NCBI GenBank assembly: GCA_034509495.1
Contig: CM067509.1
Span: 7,326,788 to 7,390,787, forward strand
Reading direction: 5' to 3'
Origin: Acestrorhynchus altus
Lineage: Eukaryota > Chordata > Actinopteri > Characiformes > Acestrorhynchidae
Length of the DNA stretch: 64,000 nucleotides
In this document: positions 1 to 32,586 of the stretch, piece by piece
How positions within the stretch are numbered: position 1 is the first letter of the stretch
Layout of the letters: each line of letters opens with the position of its first letter
Made by a program: the position numbers and the translations under genes
Notes under the pieces: model-generated
Databases searched by the model: none
What the model saw: the letters and a program-made list of their open reading frames with translations, nothing else
What the model was told of the DNA's origin: nothing

Positions 1-69
1 TAGCATCACACCACTGAGCAGGAAAACCACAGGCTGGAGACTGAAACACCTCATTGTGTCTCGAATCAT
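1..69 (-). CDS. Possible 5' coding start of the next gene (signal-peptide-like), cut by the window edge
   Basis: On the minus strand an open frame starts at ATG 67-69, with a second in-frame ATG at 52-54. It reads MIRDTMRCFSLQPVVFLLSG and then VML before the edge. The hydrophobic LQPVVFLLSGVML stretch looks like a secretion signal. In human, MXRA5 follows PRKX on the same strand, so an mxra5-like gene would be expected here. The identity rests on synteny only, and 23 codons cannot prove a gene. Confidence 0.25.
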   Translation of the reverse strand, partial: MIRDTMRCFSLQPVVFLLSGVML

Positions 70-123
70 AATAAGACTGATTTCATTTCATTATGTAAGA
101 CCTCAGTGTTCACCAGGCTTTAA

Positions 124-215
124 CCAGCTGCTGACCAGCTGATAATGCTGGTCATCCAGTATGGTCATGCTGGTCATACTGGTTGATTGGCTTGGTCAGG
201 TTGATCATGCTTGTA
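124..215. repeat. Dispersed GACCAGC / GCTGGTC repeat, locus 1
   Basis: Clustered GACCAGC and GCTGGTCAT words in both orientations (ctgctgaccagctgataatg, then tggtcatgctggtcatactg). Related clusters occur near 2370, 42050 and 63250. Confidence 0.55.
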
Positions 216-420
216 GATCCCAGGTATCCGGGTGGGATACGGCGGGATGGAAACAGTGCTGCATCATTCCTCAATGACACAACGTCTGCTCTGGAAACCT
301 CCCTCAAGTTCAGCAGACATCCTGACATGACCATGAGCAGGCGTCGCCCCCACCGAGGCCTGCAGGCCTCTCAGCAGAGAGGTGGACAGATCCAGACCCT
401 TCTGATAAACTGTGTGCCCT

Positions 421-830
421 GTCTACCTGTAATTAACTCTATATAACATTAGAATAAACCCGAATAAACGTAAAGTCAGCGTCGGTGAGAGTGTCTACCT
501 GTAATTAACTCTATATAACATTAGAATAAACCCGAATAAACGTAAAGTCAGCGTCAGTGAGAGCGTCTACCTGTAATTAACTCTATATAACATTAGAATA
601 AACCCGAATAAACGTAAAGTCAGTGTCAGTGAGAGCGTCTACCTGTAATTAACTCTATATAACATTAGAATAAACTCAAATAAACGTAAAGTCAGTGTCA
701 GTGAGAGCGTCTATCTGTAATTAACTCTATACAACATTAGAATAAACCCAAATAAACATAAAGTCAGTGTCAGTGAGAGCGTCTACCTGTACTTAACTCT
801 ATATAACATTAGAATAAACCTGAATGAACT
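421..830. repeat. 72-bp minisatellite, about 5.7 copies
   Basis: Units begin gtctacctgtaattaactct at 421, 493, 565, 637, 709 and 781, an exact 72-base period. Copies differ by a few substitutions (gcgtcggtg/gcgtcagtg; acgtaaag/acataaag). Confidence 0.95.
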
Positions 831-1218
831 GTGGACTGTAGTGGACTGCAGAAGGCACTAGGCCAGTGTTCTCGCTCTGCACAGTCAGTTTGTTGAAGTT
901 TTTTGTACCATAAGCACAATTAGATGACCTGCACCTTTACAGCAAACTTAGCAGAGCTGTAGAGAAATCAATAGTCAATTAAATTCCACCGCTTTGTGCT
1001 ACTGCTGCTGTCGGCACGGTGCTTCCTGCTGTATTTTCACACGGAGTGATTCCGTTTCCAGATTTGGGGATGGGGGACAGAAATCCATAACAGGTGCTCT
1101 GCAGGAGTCGTGCTTTTGTCTGAGTGTGCTTCACCAAAAAGACCAACAAGTGTCTGGAATAAAGATCAGAGAAGCATCTCCTGCAACTGTTTTGAAACAA
1201 ACACTGTCATTGTCTTTC

Positions 1219-1573
1219 CAGCAATATAGGGACAGAAGTATTGGGACACCTGCTCATTCACATATGGATACAAGCTCACGTCCACTTATTAGTATACGCT
1301 GGAGAAGATTACGCTGACCATCTCACACACAGCCGTTACAATCTATTGTTTCATCTAAATAATCTGTATAATGTCCTAATCCACTCGTCCTAAGTGTCAA
1401 AAATGACCAAAAGGCCATCTAGTAGAATGTCTTCTCTGGACCGTAGAGACAGTTACTCCAACTACAGCAGGATCAACTCTTTAATCCCTGTGATTTCAGA
1501 AGAAACAGAATGTCCAGGTCAGAATGTCCAGGTCCAGGTGTCCAAATACTTTTGCCCATATAGTGTATTATAC
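1219..1573. mobile_element. MITE family A copy (TA-flanked, Tc1/mariner-like ends)
   Basis: The left end is gacagaagtattgggacacc and the right end is gtgtccaaatacttttgccc followed by atatagtgta. The ends are imperfect inverted repeats. The core has lost similarity, but the segment with gagacagttactccaactac matches other copies. Confidence 0.6.
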
Positions 1574-1977
1574 TAAGCTTCGTAAGGGACACAGGGTTTG
1601 TCCCAGGCCAGCTTGCTGACAGCCTGGTTTGATGTGAGTGTACGTCTGGTGTAGTGGATAAGTAATTACCATCAAACCCCCAAATGCACGGCGAGGTTTG
1701 AGCAGTCCATCAGCAGCACTGGCCCCGTCGGCCCCGAGCTTGTTTTCTACGTTTGCCTCCGACTTCAAATCATACGACCACAATAAATCACAACCAAACA
1801 AACCTATCAGTTTGAATAAATCCTTATCTGACGCCGTTCCTCCGGCCAAACACAACAGTACCTGGAGAAGAGCTTGAGGAAGAGTTCCAACTAAAAGACC
1901 AGTCTGTTCCCAAAGTGCCTCTGGTGGCTCTGGAATGAGTGAAATACTGTTAGATCAACTAAACCCAAAAAACAGTT

Positions 1978-2133
1978 TCATTCAATCAGTATTTGATGGA
2001 ACACGTTGATATCTGGATCGCTGGTTCCGCTGAAGTAGCCGTTGGCTCTGCAGATCCAGCTGTTTGTGTTGGAGCTCTTCTCACAGGGGACGCTGTTGAT
2101 GTTGGGGAAGAAGGTGAAGATGAAGTTCGTCTG
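1978..2133 (-). CDS. Unassigned exon-like segment with coding-type codon use
   Basis: The minus-strand frame from 2133 to the TGA at 1978-1980 reads QTNFIFTFFPNINSVPCEKS, SNTNSWICRANGYFSGTSDP, then DINVFHQILIE. The first 43 or so codons end almost entirely in C or G, unlike the flanks, and it follows a plausible acceptor (tttcctcggtag). Two Cys and WICRANGYF suggest an extracellular domain, but I do not recognise the family. No strong donor is visible; it may be a terminal exon, an exon with weak donor AAC|GTGTTC, or a decayed exon. Confidence 0.35.
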   Translation of the reverse strand, partial: QTNFIFTFFPNINSVPCEKSSNTNSWICRANGYFSGTSDPDINVFHQILIE

Positions 2134-2364
2134 CTACCGAGGAAATTCATCTGGGCTGATTTATTCCACTGGCGTATGGTTCTAAAACTTTAGAGGAAAA
2201 GTTTGGAATTCCTCCAGTTCTCCTTCCCACTCGCCGTTACCCCAAATGTAGCTGATTGGTCGAGAGGTGACGGATGTCTTTGCATGTAGCTCACACTACA
2301 GTGTACCTACACCAGTTGGCATTAGACTTTGTAGACATCATATGGGAGAATGTTGTGATTCACT

Positions 2365-2470
2365 GGTGGATCAGAGCTGGTTGGCCAGTATGACCAAGTC
2401 GAGACTCAGTATGACCAAACTGGTGGACTACTATGACCAAACTGGTTCTTCAGTATAACCCAGTTGGCCT
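2365..2470. repeat. Dispersed GACCA repeat, locus 2
   Basis: It repeats TATGACCAA(A/G)(C/T) with ACTGGT spacers: agtatgaccaagtc, agtatgaccaaactggt, ctatgaccaaactggt. Confidence 0.5.
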
Positions 2471-2854
2471 CATTATAGTATCTGTATTGAAGTTCTCCTT
2501 TAAGAGTGAACAGAGTGGCTTTGGCTGTGGATCAGATTAAAGCGTAAGTTTGATTAACAGTTGTTTGTAACTGAGCTGAAACCTGTATGTATTTAATGGG
2601 TGGTTCAGAGGAGGGGGACCGTTCACACACTTCCCTCCGGCCAAAACAGCAGAACCACAATCGCACAGGCCCGAAACAATTACCTGTCATACCCACAACT
2701 GCTTCCAATGAGCCATTCAGCCCATATTCAATCTATAGTCACGTTATGTGTGAAGGGTCACTTTCCAACGTGTAACAGATGTGCAGCAGTTCAACTTCAT
2801 ACTGGCCACATTATTAGAAACACCTACGTGGACCAATCGCACATTCCAGTCGGA

Positions 2855-3270
2855 GGTCTTTTGTAAAACGGCCTTTATTACATAACCAAGCAGGTCATAG
2901 AGACGTCAGAACGAACAAAGGACGAAGAACTGAATTTGCATCATCATCATCATCTTCATCATCATCATCATCATACACATAAACGTACAGGATCGGAGGG
3001 ACAGTCACGATTGGACAGATGTTGAAACTTACCGTTAAGTCAAACGAATAATCTGCATAGCTCGTAAGTAGAAGTTGCATAATCATTCCCAGAGGACGGA
3101 GAGAGGCGTGGCCGTATGGAGGGGGCGGCGGCGTACAGTAAAGGTCATGTGCACTTGCATAACACAAAGAGTTGACCAGTGCATAGATTATGCTACATTA
3201 CAAGACTTACAGACAACATAGAACAAGACCAGGTCGATAAATAAATAAGAACAACGATAAATATTGATAT
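2855..3270 (-). other. prkx: prkx 3'UTR (inferred)
   Basis: This is the interval from the prkx stop to just beyond the first AATAAA on the minus strand. It contains a short ATC/TTC triplet run (about 2938-2973). The 3' end is inferred from the poly(A) signal only. Confidence 0.55.
2874..2879 (-). terminator. prkx: prkx poly(A) signal AATAAA
   Basis: TTTATT on the plus strand reads AATAAA on the minus strand, 392 bases past the prkx stop. I see no earlier AATAAA downstream of the stop. Confidence 0.55.
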
Positions 3271-25521
<22,251 letters not shown>

Positions 25522-25733
25522 CCTCTGGAGCCGCTCGCGCTGCGCCTCATCTTACGTGTTTGGAGCGCGAGCTCCCACCACAACAGCACAGAGGGGGGAG
25601 GAGGAGGAGGAGGAGGAGGAGGGGGGGGGCTGCCCCTAAGCACTGCGGATACGACACGGCTGCGCGCGCCTCTCGGCTGGACCGGTCCGGACCGGGACAC
25701 TGCGCGAGACGAGGCTGCGACCCCGCAGAGGGG

Positions 25734-26795
25734 GAGTCTGATGCTCTGAGCCGGATCAGACCCTTTAAGTGAGACAAAGGGGAGTCTGATGCAGGACTGC
25801 ACTCCAATCACACACAATCAGACTCATCATTCAGCGTGGCTTTACTGCACTGTGCACCAGCCTGACACATGGCAGGAGTGGAATCAGGAGGTTTGTGAGT
25901 CTGATTGAGTCTCATGCACAGAATCAGACTCTTTCAGTGAACTGGATAAGAACAAAACAAAGAACAAAAAGGAACCCCCTCACAACCACCCCCACCCCCC
26001 CCACCACCATGCGCTCTGTTTCGTTCTTATCCAATTCATTTAAAGAGTCTGATTCTGCGCAAAGCATCAGACTCTTTCCACGAGTTGAATAAGAACGAAA
26101 CGAAAACAGCATTCAAAGAAAAACGACGGCTGGAGAGCCTCGCCATCCCTGCAGACTCATTTCATCCCATTCATTTAAAGAGTCTGACTCTGCGCAAAGC
26201 ATCAGACTCTTTCATTGAGTGGGAGTGATGAGTGATGGGTGGGAGTGGGAGTGATTTGCATTGTGTGAAAAGTGTCTGTGGCTTTACAGGGGCTTATCCA
26301 ACAGGAGTCTGATGGACTGCACAGAATCAGACTCTTTAAAGGAATCAGATAAAATGAGTCTGTGGCTCTGCCGGGGTGGTGAGGGTGTCCAGCCGTCCCG
26401 GTTTTTGTTCTGTCACGGTTTTTGTTTTGTTTGCGGTTTTAAAAAAATCAGACTCCGTAAATGAATAAAGTCATTCGCATTGTCTAAGATAAGTCTACTG
26501 TCCATATAAGTCAGACTCTGAACTGAACTGTGTGAAAGACTCTGTTACGTGGCAGGTGTTTATTTTAGCGTGTCTGATGCGGGTTCAGGACGAGACGAAT
26601 TATATAGAGGTATTTTGAATTGCACTGCAGGCGGGGAGTCTGATGCAGGTTCACCAAAGGAGTCTATTGCATTGGTGGTTTCGGGTCCAGCAAGTCAAAA
26701 TCTACCCCAGGACTTCGCTCCGACTGCCCGGCATTTTGACTTGCTCTTGAAATACCCACCCAGTCTGACACGCTGCCCAGATCAGACTCCTCACC
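25734..26795. repeat. Cluster of inverted GAGTCTGA / TCAGACTC pairs upstream of prkx
   Basis: Roughly ten modules place GAGTCTGA a short distance 5' of its reverse complement TCAGACTC. Clear pairs lie at 25734-25767, 25782-25826, 25898-25934, 26042-26077, 26177-26212 and 26305-26337; single or partial arms lie at about 26449, 26511, 26566, 26637 and 26763-26790. The arms at 26042 and 26177 are 12 bases or nearly so, with a shared loop (CTGCGCAAAGC). Spacing is irregular, so this is not a simple tandem repeat. The function is unknown. Confidence 0.75.
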
Positions 26796-26989
26796 CGAGT
26801 CTCCACATCTCCACACAACACCTCGTAACTCACTCCCAATCCACACTTCATCACCCAAACCTAAGAAATCATGTCAGTGGCTGTCGATATCTTCAGGATG
26901 ACCTCGTCTTCGTGTCATTGATTACGAACAAGATAGCCTGGTCAGTCATGTTGTCAATATATCAGTATTGATCCTGAGCAACCAATCGA

Positions 26990-27720
26990 TTCATGTTATT
27001 GGTTTTGGACCATCAGGGGAAAATAGTACAGGTTGTCTCAGCTGCTCTGAACCAGTCCTCAGTTGAAGCTCATCACACAACCACCTCCATGCTTCACAGT
27101 TGGTATGAGGTTCTCGTGCTCAAATGCTGTGTTTTACACCAAACATGTCTTCTGTTACTCTGTCTAAAGCACATTGTTCCAGACGTCCTGCTCTTTGTCT
27201 AGATGTTCTCTGGAGAACTTTTCTTTGGTGGCCACCGTTGAACATTTTAGGATTGTTGGATCTTCTTTACTCTGATCTTGGACAGAACTTGTAGGATGGT
27301 CTGATCTGGTCATGTGGGCAGTTGTTCTAAATGTTCTCCACTTGTAAATGATGTTCCGGACAGTGGAACGACTGATTTCTAACTGTTCTGAGATCTTTTT
27401 AGGTCCCTGCTCAGACTCATCTGCATCTACCACCTTCTTTCTGAAGACCTCAGACAGCTCTGTGGATCAGGTTATGGTGATTCATCTCACTTGAACAATC
27501 AAGAGCAAACCAGGCTAACAAGCAAACTAAGAGCAAAACAAACTCTGTCTCCACCTGATTCTGATTTCACGTCATGATAATTGTGAAAATGACATTTCCG
27601 ATAATGATGTTTATAGATGACGCTTAAATACGGTTCTTCAGTTGTGTGTGTTTAGTTATTTCACCTCCATCTCTCAGTGTAGTTACAGTGAAGATCAGAT
27701 GACCGTGTGATTAAACATGT
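26990..27720 (-). pseudogene. Tc1-like transposase remnant, N-terminal half with terminal repeat
   Basis: Minus-strand frame 27433-27164: GPKKISEQLEISRSTVRNII then YKWRTFRTTAHMTRSDHP is the helix-turn-helix DNA-binding region of Tc1 transposases. It then reaches KEFSREHLDKEQ-like and WNNVL text before a stop. About 120 bases at 27593-27715 match, inverted, the end of the 37815 element. Confidence 0.75.
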
Positions 27721-28479
27721 TCAAGGTGATCGTGGTAGGTCGGTTTATGTCGTGATCTATATCAGTGGATCTACTGTTGGGTTGGACGTTCTGGACCAAA
27801 TAAACGGCCCTGCTTTGGTGTCATGGAAAATGAGGACAGTCGTGCATGAGTGCAGTCGGTCACATTTCTTACGTTGTTCATGCGTTGTACAGAAATCTGT
27901 GACAGTGCACCGCGCTGGGCACCTGACTGGTATTGCGTTACACTGGCGATGCATATTACATTACACGGGACTCTATTGAATTGCACAGTTGGCACTTATT
28001 GCACAGGACGAGTGTGTCTCTGTTTGATTGTACAGCTTTGCACGTGGCTGTGCGACAGTCATCTGATCTATTGCATTGTAGTAGTGTTGCAATGGCCTGA
28101 AAGCGTCTGTTGAACAGGAGCGCGCTGGTTCTCCTGCTCCACCTGCAGAAAACTGCAACCGAAGAGCCTGGTGTCATTATCCTACGTTTCACTTTAAAAG
28201 CCATTATGGCTCCTTCTGGGCTTCTGTAATCAGAGGTTAACGTCACAGCAAGGCCTGAGAGCCACGGTCATTGTGCTGGCCTGGTCCAGCCTCGGGATCA
28301 TGGAGCATGCATGGTGTGTTGTAGACTTTTAGTCTGCTGAAGCGTTACTAATGGCCCACGCCGGGAGAGCCCTCTCATCTTTTATTCTCTGAAAACCTCT
28401 GCGGCTTACTTCCGGAAGTCCGGCGTCAGCTAAATATTTCAAACCTCTGTTTAACCCAGACGATGCCGGAGTTCACGCT

Positions 28480-28505
28480 CAGCAGCAGCAGCAGCAGCAG
28501 CAGCA
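28480..28505. repeat. (CAG)n microsatellite
   Basis: About eight CAG repeats, non-coding as far as can be seen. Confidence 0.9.
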
Positions 28506-29135
28506 CTGAAGTATGATGGTGAAGAAGCTGAATGATGCATGAGCTCAGCGTCCTCATTTACAGCACATAAATAAACCATGATGTGGGATTAGGTTCTAAA
28601 CACCAACCAGCCATAACACTATAACCACCAGCAGGGAACTATCCTCCACAGGGTGGACATGCAGGACATACAGTCGTGAGCAAAAAACGAGGACACCCCG
28701 TGAACACTGTACTGAGGGATGGAGATGACATAGCTACAACTGATATAACGTCTTTAAAACGTTGTTTGTAAAACATTAAAACATTAGAATCAGCTGCAGT
28801 AGCAGGTCAAACGCACGCGTAGAGTCGAGCGTCTGATCTACTGTGTCCGTGAAGTATGACTGCAGTTATTCAGGTGTTTTAGAACCGTTATTAGGCAGGT
28901 GGTTTTAATGATTTGCTGTGACAAATTTGGAGGATCATGGAATCAAACAGCTTTGAGCACTTTCTGAAAAGGGCGGTTAGGGACAGCACTGTCTTACAGC
29001 AATATTGGATTTACTATCCAGTGTCTTTTGTCCAAGCTCTAAATAATTGATCGGACCTGAGGTTCCGTCCAGCATCGGCCTAAATTTTCATTAAGGGAGA
29101 TTAATATTTAAGCAGACCTTAAAGCAAAAATCAGA

Positions 29136-29256
29136 TATGGCCACTTTATTGGAAACACCCACCTTGTGCTTCCACTCACTGGCCACTTGATTGGAAACAC
29201 CCACCTTGTGCTTCCACTCACTGGCCACTTTATTGGAAACACCCACCTTGTGCCTC
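29136..29256. repeat. Three tandem copies of a 42-44-bp 'GGCCACTTTATTGGAAACACC' unit
   Basis: Units read ggccactttattggaaacac plus ccaccttgtgcttccactca. Single relatives occur at about 2803 and 48862. Confidence 0.85.
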
Positions 29257-29559
29257 CAGTGACCTGTATTCTGTGATGGTTCACTCCTGCCCCCTGTGGG
29301 CTGAGTTATGTACTGCAGGTGTGATGAGTGAAGCAGTACTGCTCCAGTTAGAGATGAAGACAGTAAAGGTATCAGAGTCACAGTGTCTTCAGAGATAAAT
29401 CGATCCGTGGTGGTCAGTAGTTTATGTTACAGTCGGCCGTGTCGGGGTCACTGTAACGGGCAGTAAATCCAGACACAGACGGTTCATTTGAGCTAAACGC
29501 TCATCAGATCCTAAAAGCAGAAAAGGAACCAAATCAAAGAAATGAGACAGAAATATCAC

Positions 29560-30165
29560 ACTGATCATTATTCATATCTGTGAGGGTAAAAGTATGTGAC
29601 CCTCTGCTTTCAGTATCTGCTGTAACTGTAACTGAACGTTTCCGTAACGGTTGATCAGTCCTGCACTAATCTGAGTTCATTCCTCCAAACAAACCAGCTT
29701 CAGATCTGTGATGTTGGTGGTTTCATCCATCAACTGCTGCTTCAGCTCCTTCACAACATCTCTACTGGATTAAGATCAGGACTCTGACTGGGTCAGTCCA
29801 GAACATTAACTCTATTCTTCTTTAAACGTTTTTTAATCGTGTCCTTAGGGTCATTGTCTTTCTGCATGACCCACATTCTCTTGAGATTCTGCTCGCAGAC
29901 ATTTTCCTTTAGAATGTTTGATTCAGAGTTCATCGTCCCTTCAGAGACAGAAAGCCTTCCTGACCCAGATGAAGAAAGACAGGCCCAAACCACGATACTA
30001 CCACCACCATGTTTCACAGATGGGATAAAGGATTTTACGCTGGAATCCAGTCTTCAGGCTCGTCCATATGGTCTTTATCAGACTGCAGATGGGCAGCGAT
30101 ATCAGCTGCTGTCCAAAACATCAGCTGGGGAGTCTCTCAGTCTTTACCCTGGCGATTAGAGTTTA
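29560..30165 (-). pseudogene. Tc1-like transposase remnant
   Basis: Minus-strand frame 30017-29793 has KHGGGSIVVWACLSSSGSGR and VMQKDNDPKDTIKKRLKKNR, then VNVLD. KHGGGSI and QQDNDPKHT-like text are Tc1 transposase blocks; the usual QQDN reads QKDN and HT reads DT. It is degenerate and truncated. Confidence 0.75.
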
Positions 30166-30559
30166 CTCTATTTCATTAAAAAAACTTTAATTCCTTAATT
30201 CATATGAAACCATGTTTGGCAAAGAGAGAGAAATGATGATCGGACACCTCTCAGCCTCCTTCCACACAAACAGAATTAAGAAAAACTCATAATAGATTAT
30301 AAATAATTCATGAAAAATACTCAATAATTCCTGATAATTATTATAAATAAATAATAAAGAAGTAGGACCTACTTTTTTCCACGTAACGCCCTGCAGTCCT
30401 GCACGTGTCCCTCAACCAGTTTAATGAAATGTGATTTAAAAACTGGTTTTAGATCCAGAATCTTCTCAGAATTCTGGTATAACAGTGGGTCTGGTATCAT
30501 CCACACAGAACGTGGGTGGAATTCCCCTTTAAATATGTCCCTCAGTCTCATATTCTATG

Positions 30560-30617
30560 CAGACAAAAGTATTGGAACATTGTGGAACATTGCTGTGAGG
30601 ATTTGATTGCATTTGGT
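30560..30617. mobile_element. MITE family A small remnant
   Basis: Left-end sequence gcagacaaaagtattggaac is joined directly to the internal tgctgtgaggatttgattgc, so about 100 bases between them are deleted. Confidence 0.5.
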
Positions 30618-30850
30618 TCTTTTCTCTCTGGAATCCTGAAGGATCTGCTTCTGTTTTGGTATCGTATGATTCAGAACATCTTGGTTTAATAAGGACAGAT
30701 ACCAGATTATGAAGAAGATGGTGATGAAGATGAGTTACATTATTATCTCAGGTTCTCAGTCACAGCACTGCAGCAGAGTGGAACCAGCAGGTGGCGCTGT
30801 GGTACTTTCAGCAAATCAGAGGCCTCACCAAGCTGTTCTCTATCAGACTT

Positions 30851-30851
30851 C

Positions 30852-30907
<56 letters not shown>
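30851..30907. repeat. (CA)n microsatellite
   Basis: About 28 CA repeats. Confidence 0.95.
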
Positions 30908-30910
<3 letters not shown>

Positions 30911-31059
30911 ACTTTGGTCTCACCTGATTCAGACCGCTGATTGGATGTTCCAGTCTCTATGCAAATCAACTTCCATTATGTTTCATTTCATTTGCTGCTC
31001 TGTTCCTCCTCTGATACTGCAGAACACGACACTCCACCGTTAACCTCTCAGTCCTGATG

Positions 31060-31510
31060 ACTTGTTAGAACCCTTTTCTGGTACTCTTCAGAACCCTATC
31101 AGCGTAGTGTGAACCTTTCATGTACACAAGTTCTCTTATTACTGTTGATCGTTAGAAAGGAACCCTTAAAGAACCATGTTTTGTGTACAGTGGATATATA
31201 TCCAGTGTGTGTGAGTTGGATCTTTGTTGGTTCTATATGCCATCAACATTATTCTGCTATTATTACCAAAAGTAAAGAACCCTTTTTGGTACTATATAGA
31301 ACCCCACTAAAATGTTGCTATCGAACCTTATTCTTACTCTATTGAGAACCCTTAGTGCTCTGAGTGAACTATTAAAACATTCCAATTGTTCTATAAGTGA
31401 TCATGGTTCTAGATTTAGGCACACTCTTCAGTAAAGTGTTCTTGAGGGGTTCTGCAAGAGGCAATAATTCAAAGAGAACCTTGACATCTTAAAGACCCCT
31501 TTGGGTTACA
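31060..31510. repeat. Dispersed 'AAGAACCCTTTTTGGTACTATATAGAACC' repeat region
   Basis: Repeated gaacccttttctggtactct, aagaaccctttttggtacta and tatagaacccc words. Further copies are scattered at about 48240-48350, 48900-49220 and 49670-49800. Confidence 0.55.
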
Positions 31511-32387
31511 TGGTACTGTATCTGGGTCATCAATCACGATTCTTTGATTTTTGTGAAGCTGCTCCTTTAATCTGGTAAATACAGGTTGTGGTTCTGGTTC
31601 TGACTCAGCCTGGGTCTAGACTGCAGTGCTGGTGGTCAGTTTAATGTGTATAATGGAGGATTAACGTATGAGTTGTGTATCTGATGATCAGATTAAGATC
31701 CATTAACGCTCCTGAGTGAGTGACGGACGCTTTCCTGGAAGGCGAAGCTCCTGGATTAAAAATCACCTCCGTGTTCCAAAGTCCAGAGCCAGTCCAAAAG
31801 CATCGATGGCACTGAACAGCTACACCCCTACACCTCGGCAGGCCCGACTGTACATAACGCACATTACACCGTCATTAAGCAGGACTGCAGTGTTTCTGAA
31901 CAGTCTCTCCATTAGAACTCATCCAAGACTACTCTGATATATCTTCATTTGAGATATAAATATGAACAGAATTCAGATATATGTAGGAATCTGACCATGT
32001 TTTGATCCGAAATGTACTTGCCCCTTCAATTTGTTGTGTTTTCATGTTTATTTGGACTAAAAGTCCTTAGAAAACTTTAATTAACCTGTATATTTATAAT
32101 AATAATACTTCACTGTGTTCCACATAAAATAAAAAACAGCCTGAATATCCTTTATTATTTGTGTTATTTATGTTTGTATCAGTATTATCTCCTCTGAGGA
32201 CTTTTATTATGAAATTTGAACACTGTGTGAGTCAAGAGAGCAAACAGCCCCTCCTTTCTCATTTTCCTGTATAACCCAACATCTGTGTCAGTGATGTCAT
32301 CATCTCATACCTTTGCGATGGACACACCCACGGTCAGTACACTGGGGTTTACACCAAGTTGTGTCACTATTGATTGAACCCCTCTTT

Positions 32388-32586
32388 CTTTAAGGTGGAA
32401 CAGATCAAATCAAATGAGATGCTGGTGAACATTCTGAAACAGCGTCAGTATTTAAGGTGGAACGTAAATGTCAAATACACCAGTGTTTGTGTGGTTGTGT
32501 GAATATAGTTGCAGCATTTAAGGTGGAACTGAAGATTCAAAGAATTTGAACGTACTTCACTTTTTAAGGTGGAATGGAACTGAGGA
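32388..32586. repeat. Four TTTAAGGTGGAA motifs at 56-66 base spacing
   Basis: The motif occurs at about 32388, 32451, 32517 and 32573; the sequence between copies is not conserved. Confidence 0.6.

Larger units (their letters stand above)
70..2854. other. Downstream of prkx: mostly non-coding
   Basis: Apart from the entries at 124, 421, 1219, 1978 and 2365, I see no gene. The stretch at 2590-2870 is unique, with a GGCCACATTATTAGAAACACC relative near 2803. Confidence 0.5.

Noticed and set aside
1993..2193. A plus-strand open frame over the exon-like segment
   Set aside because: The minus-strand frame has the coding-type third-position bias; the plus frame is its shadow.
28920..29090. Possible extra element right of the CAG run
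   Set aside because: No inverted ends, tandem structure or coding signal that I could support.
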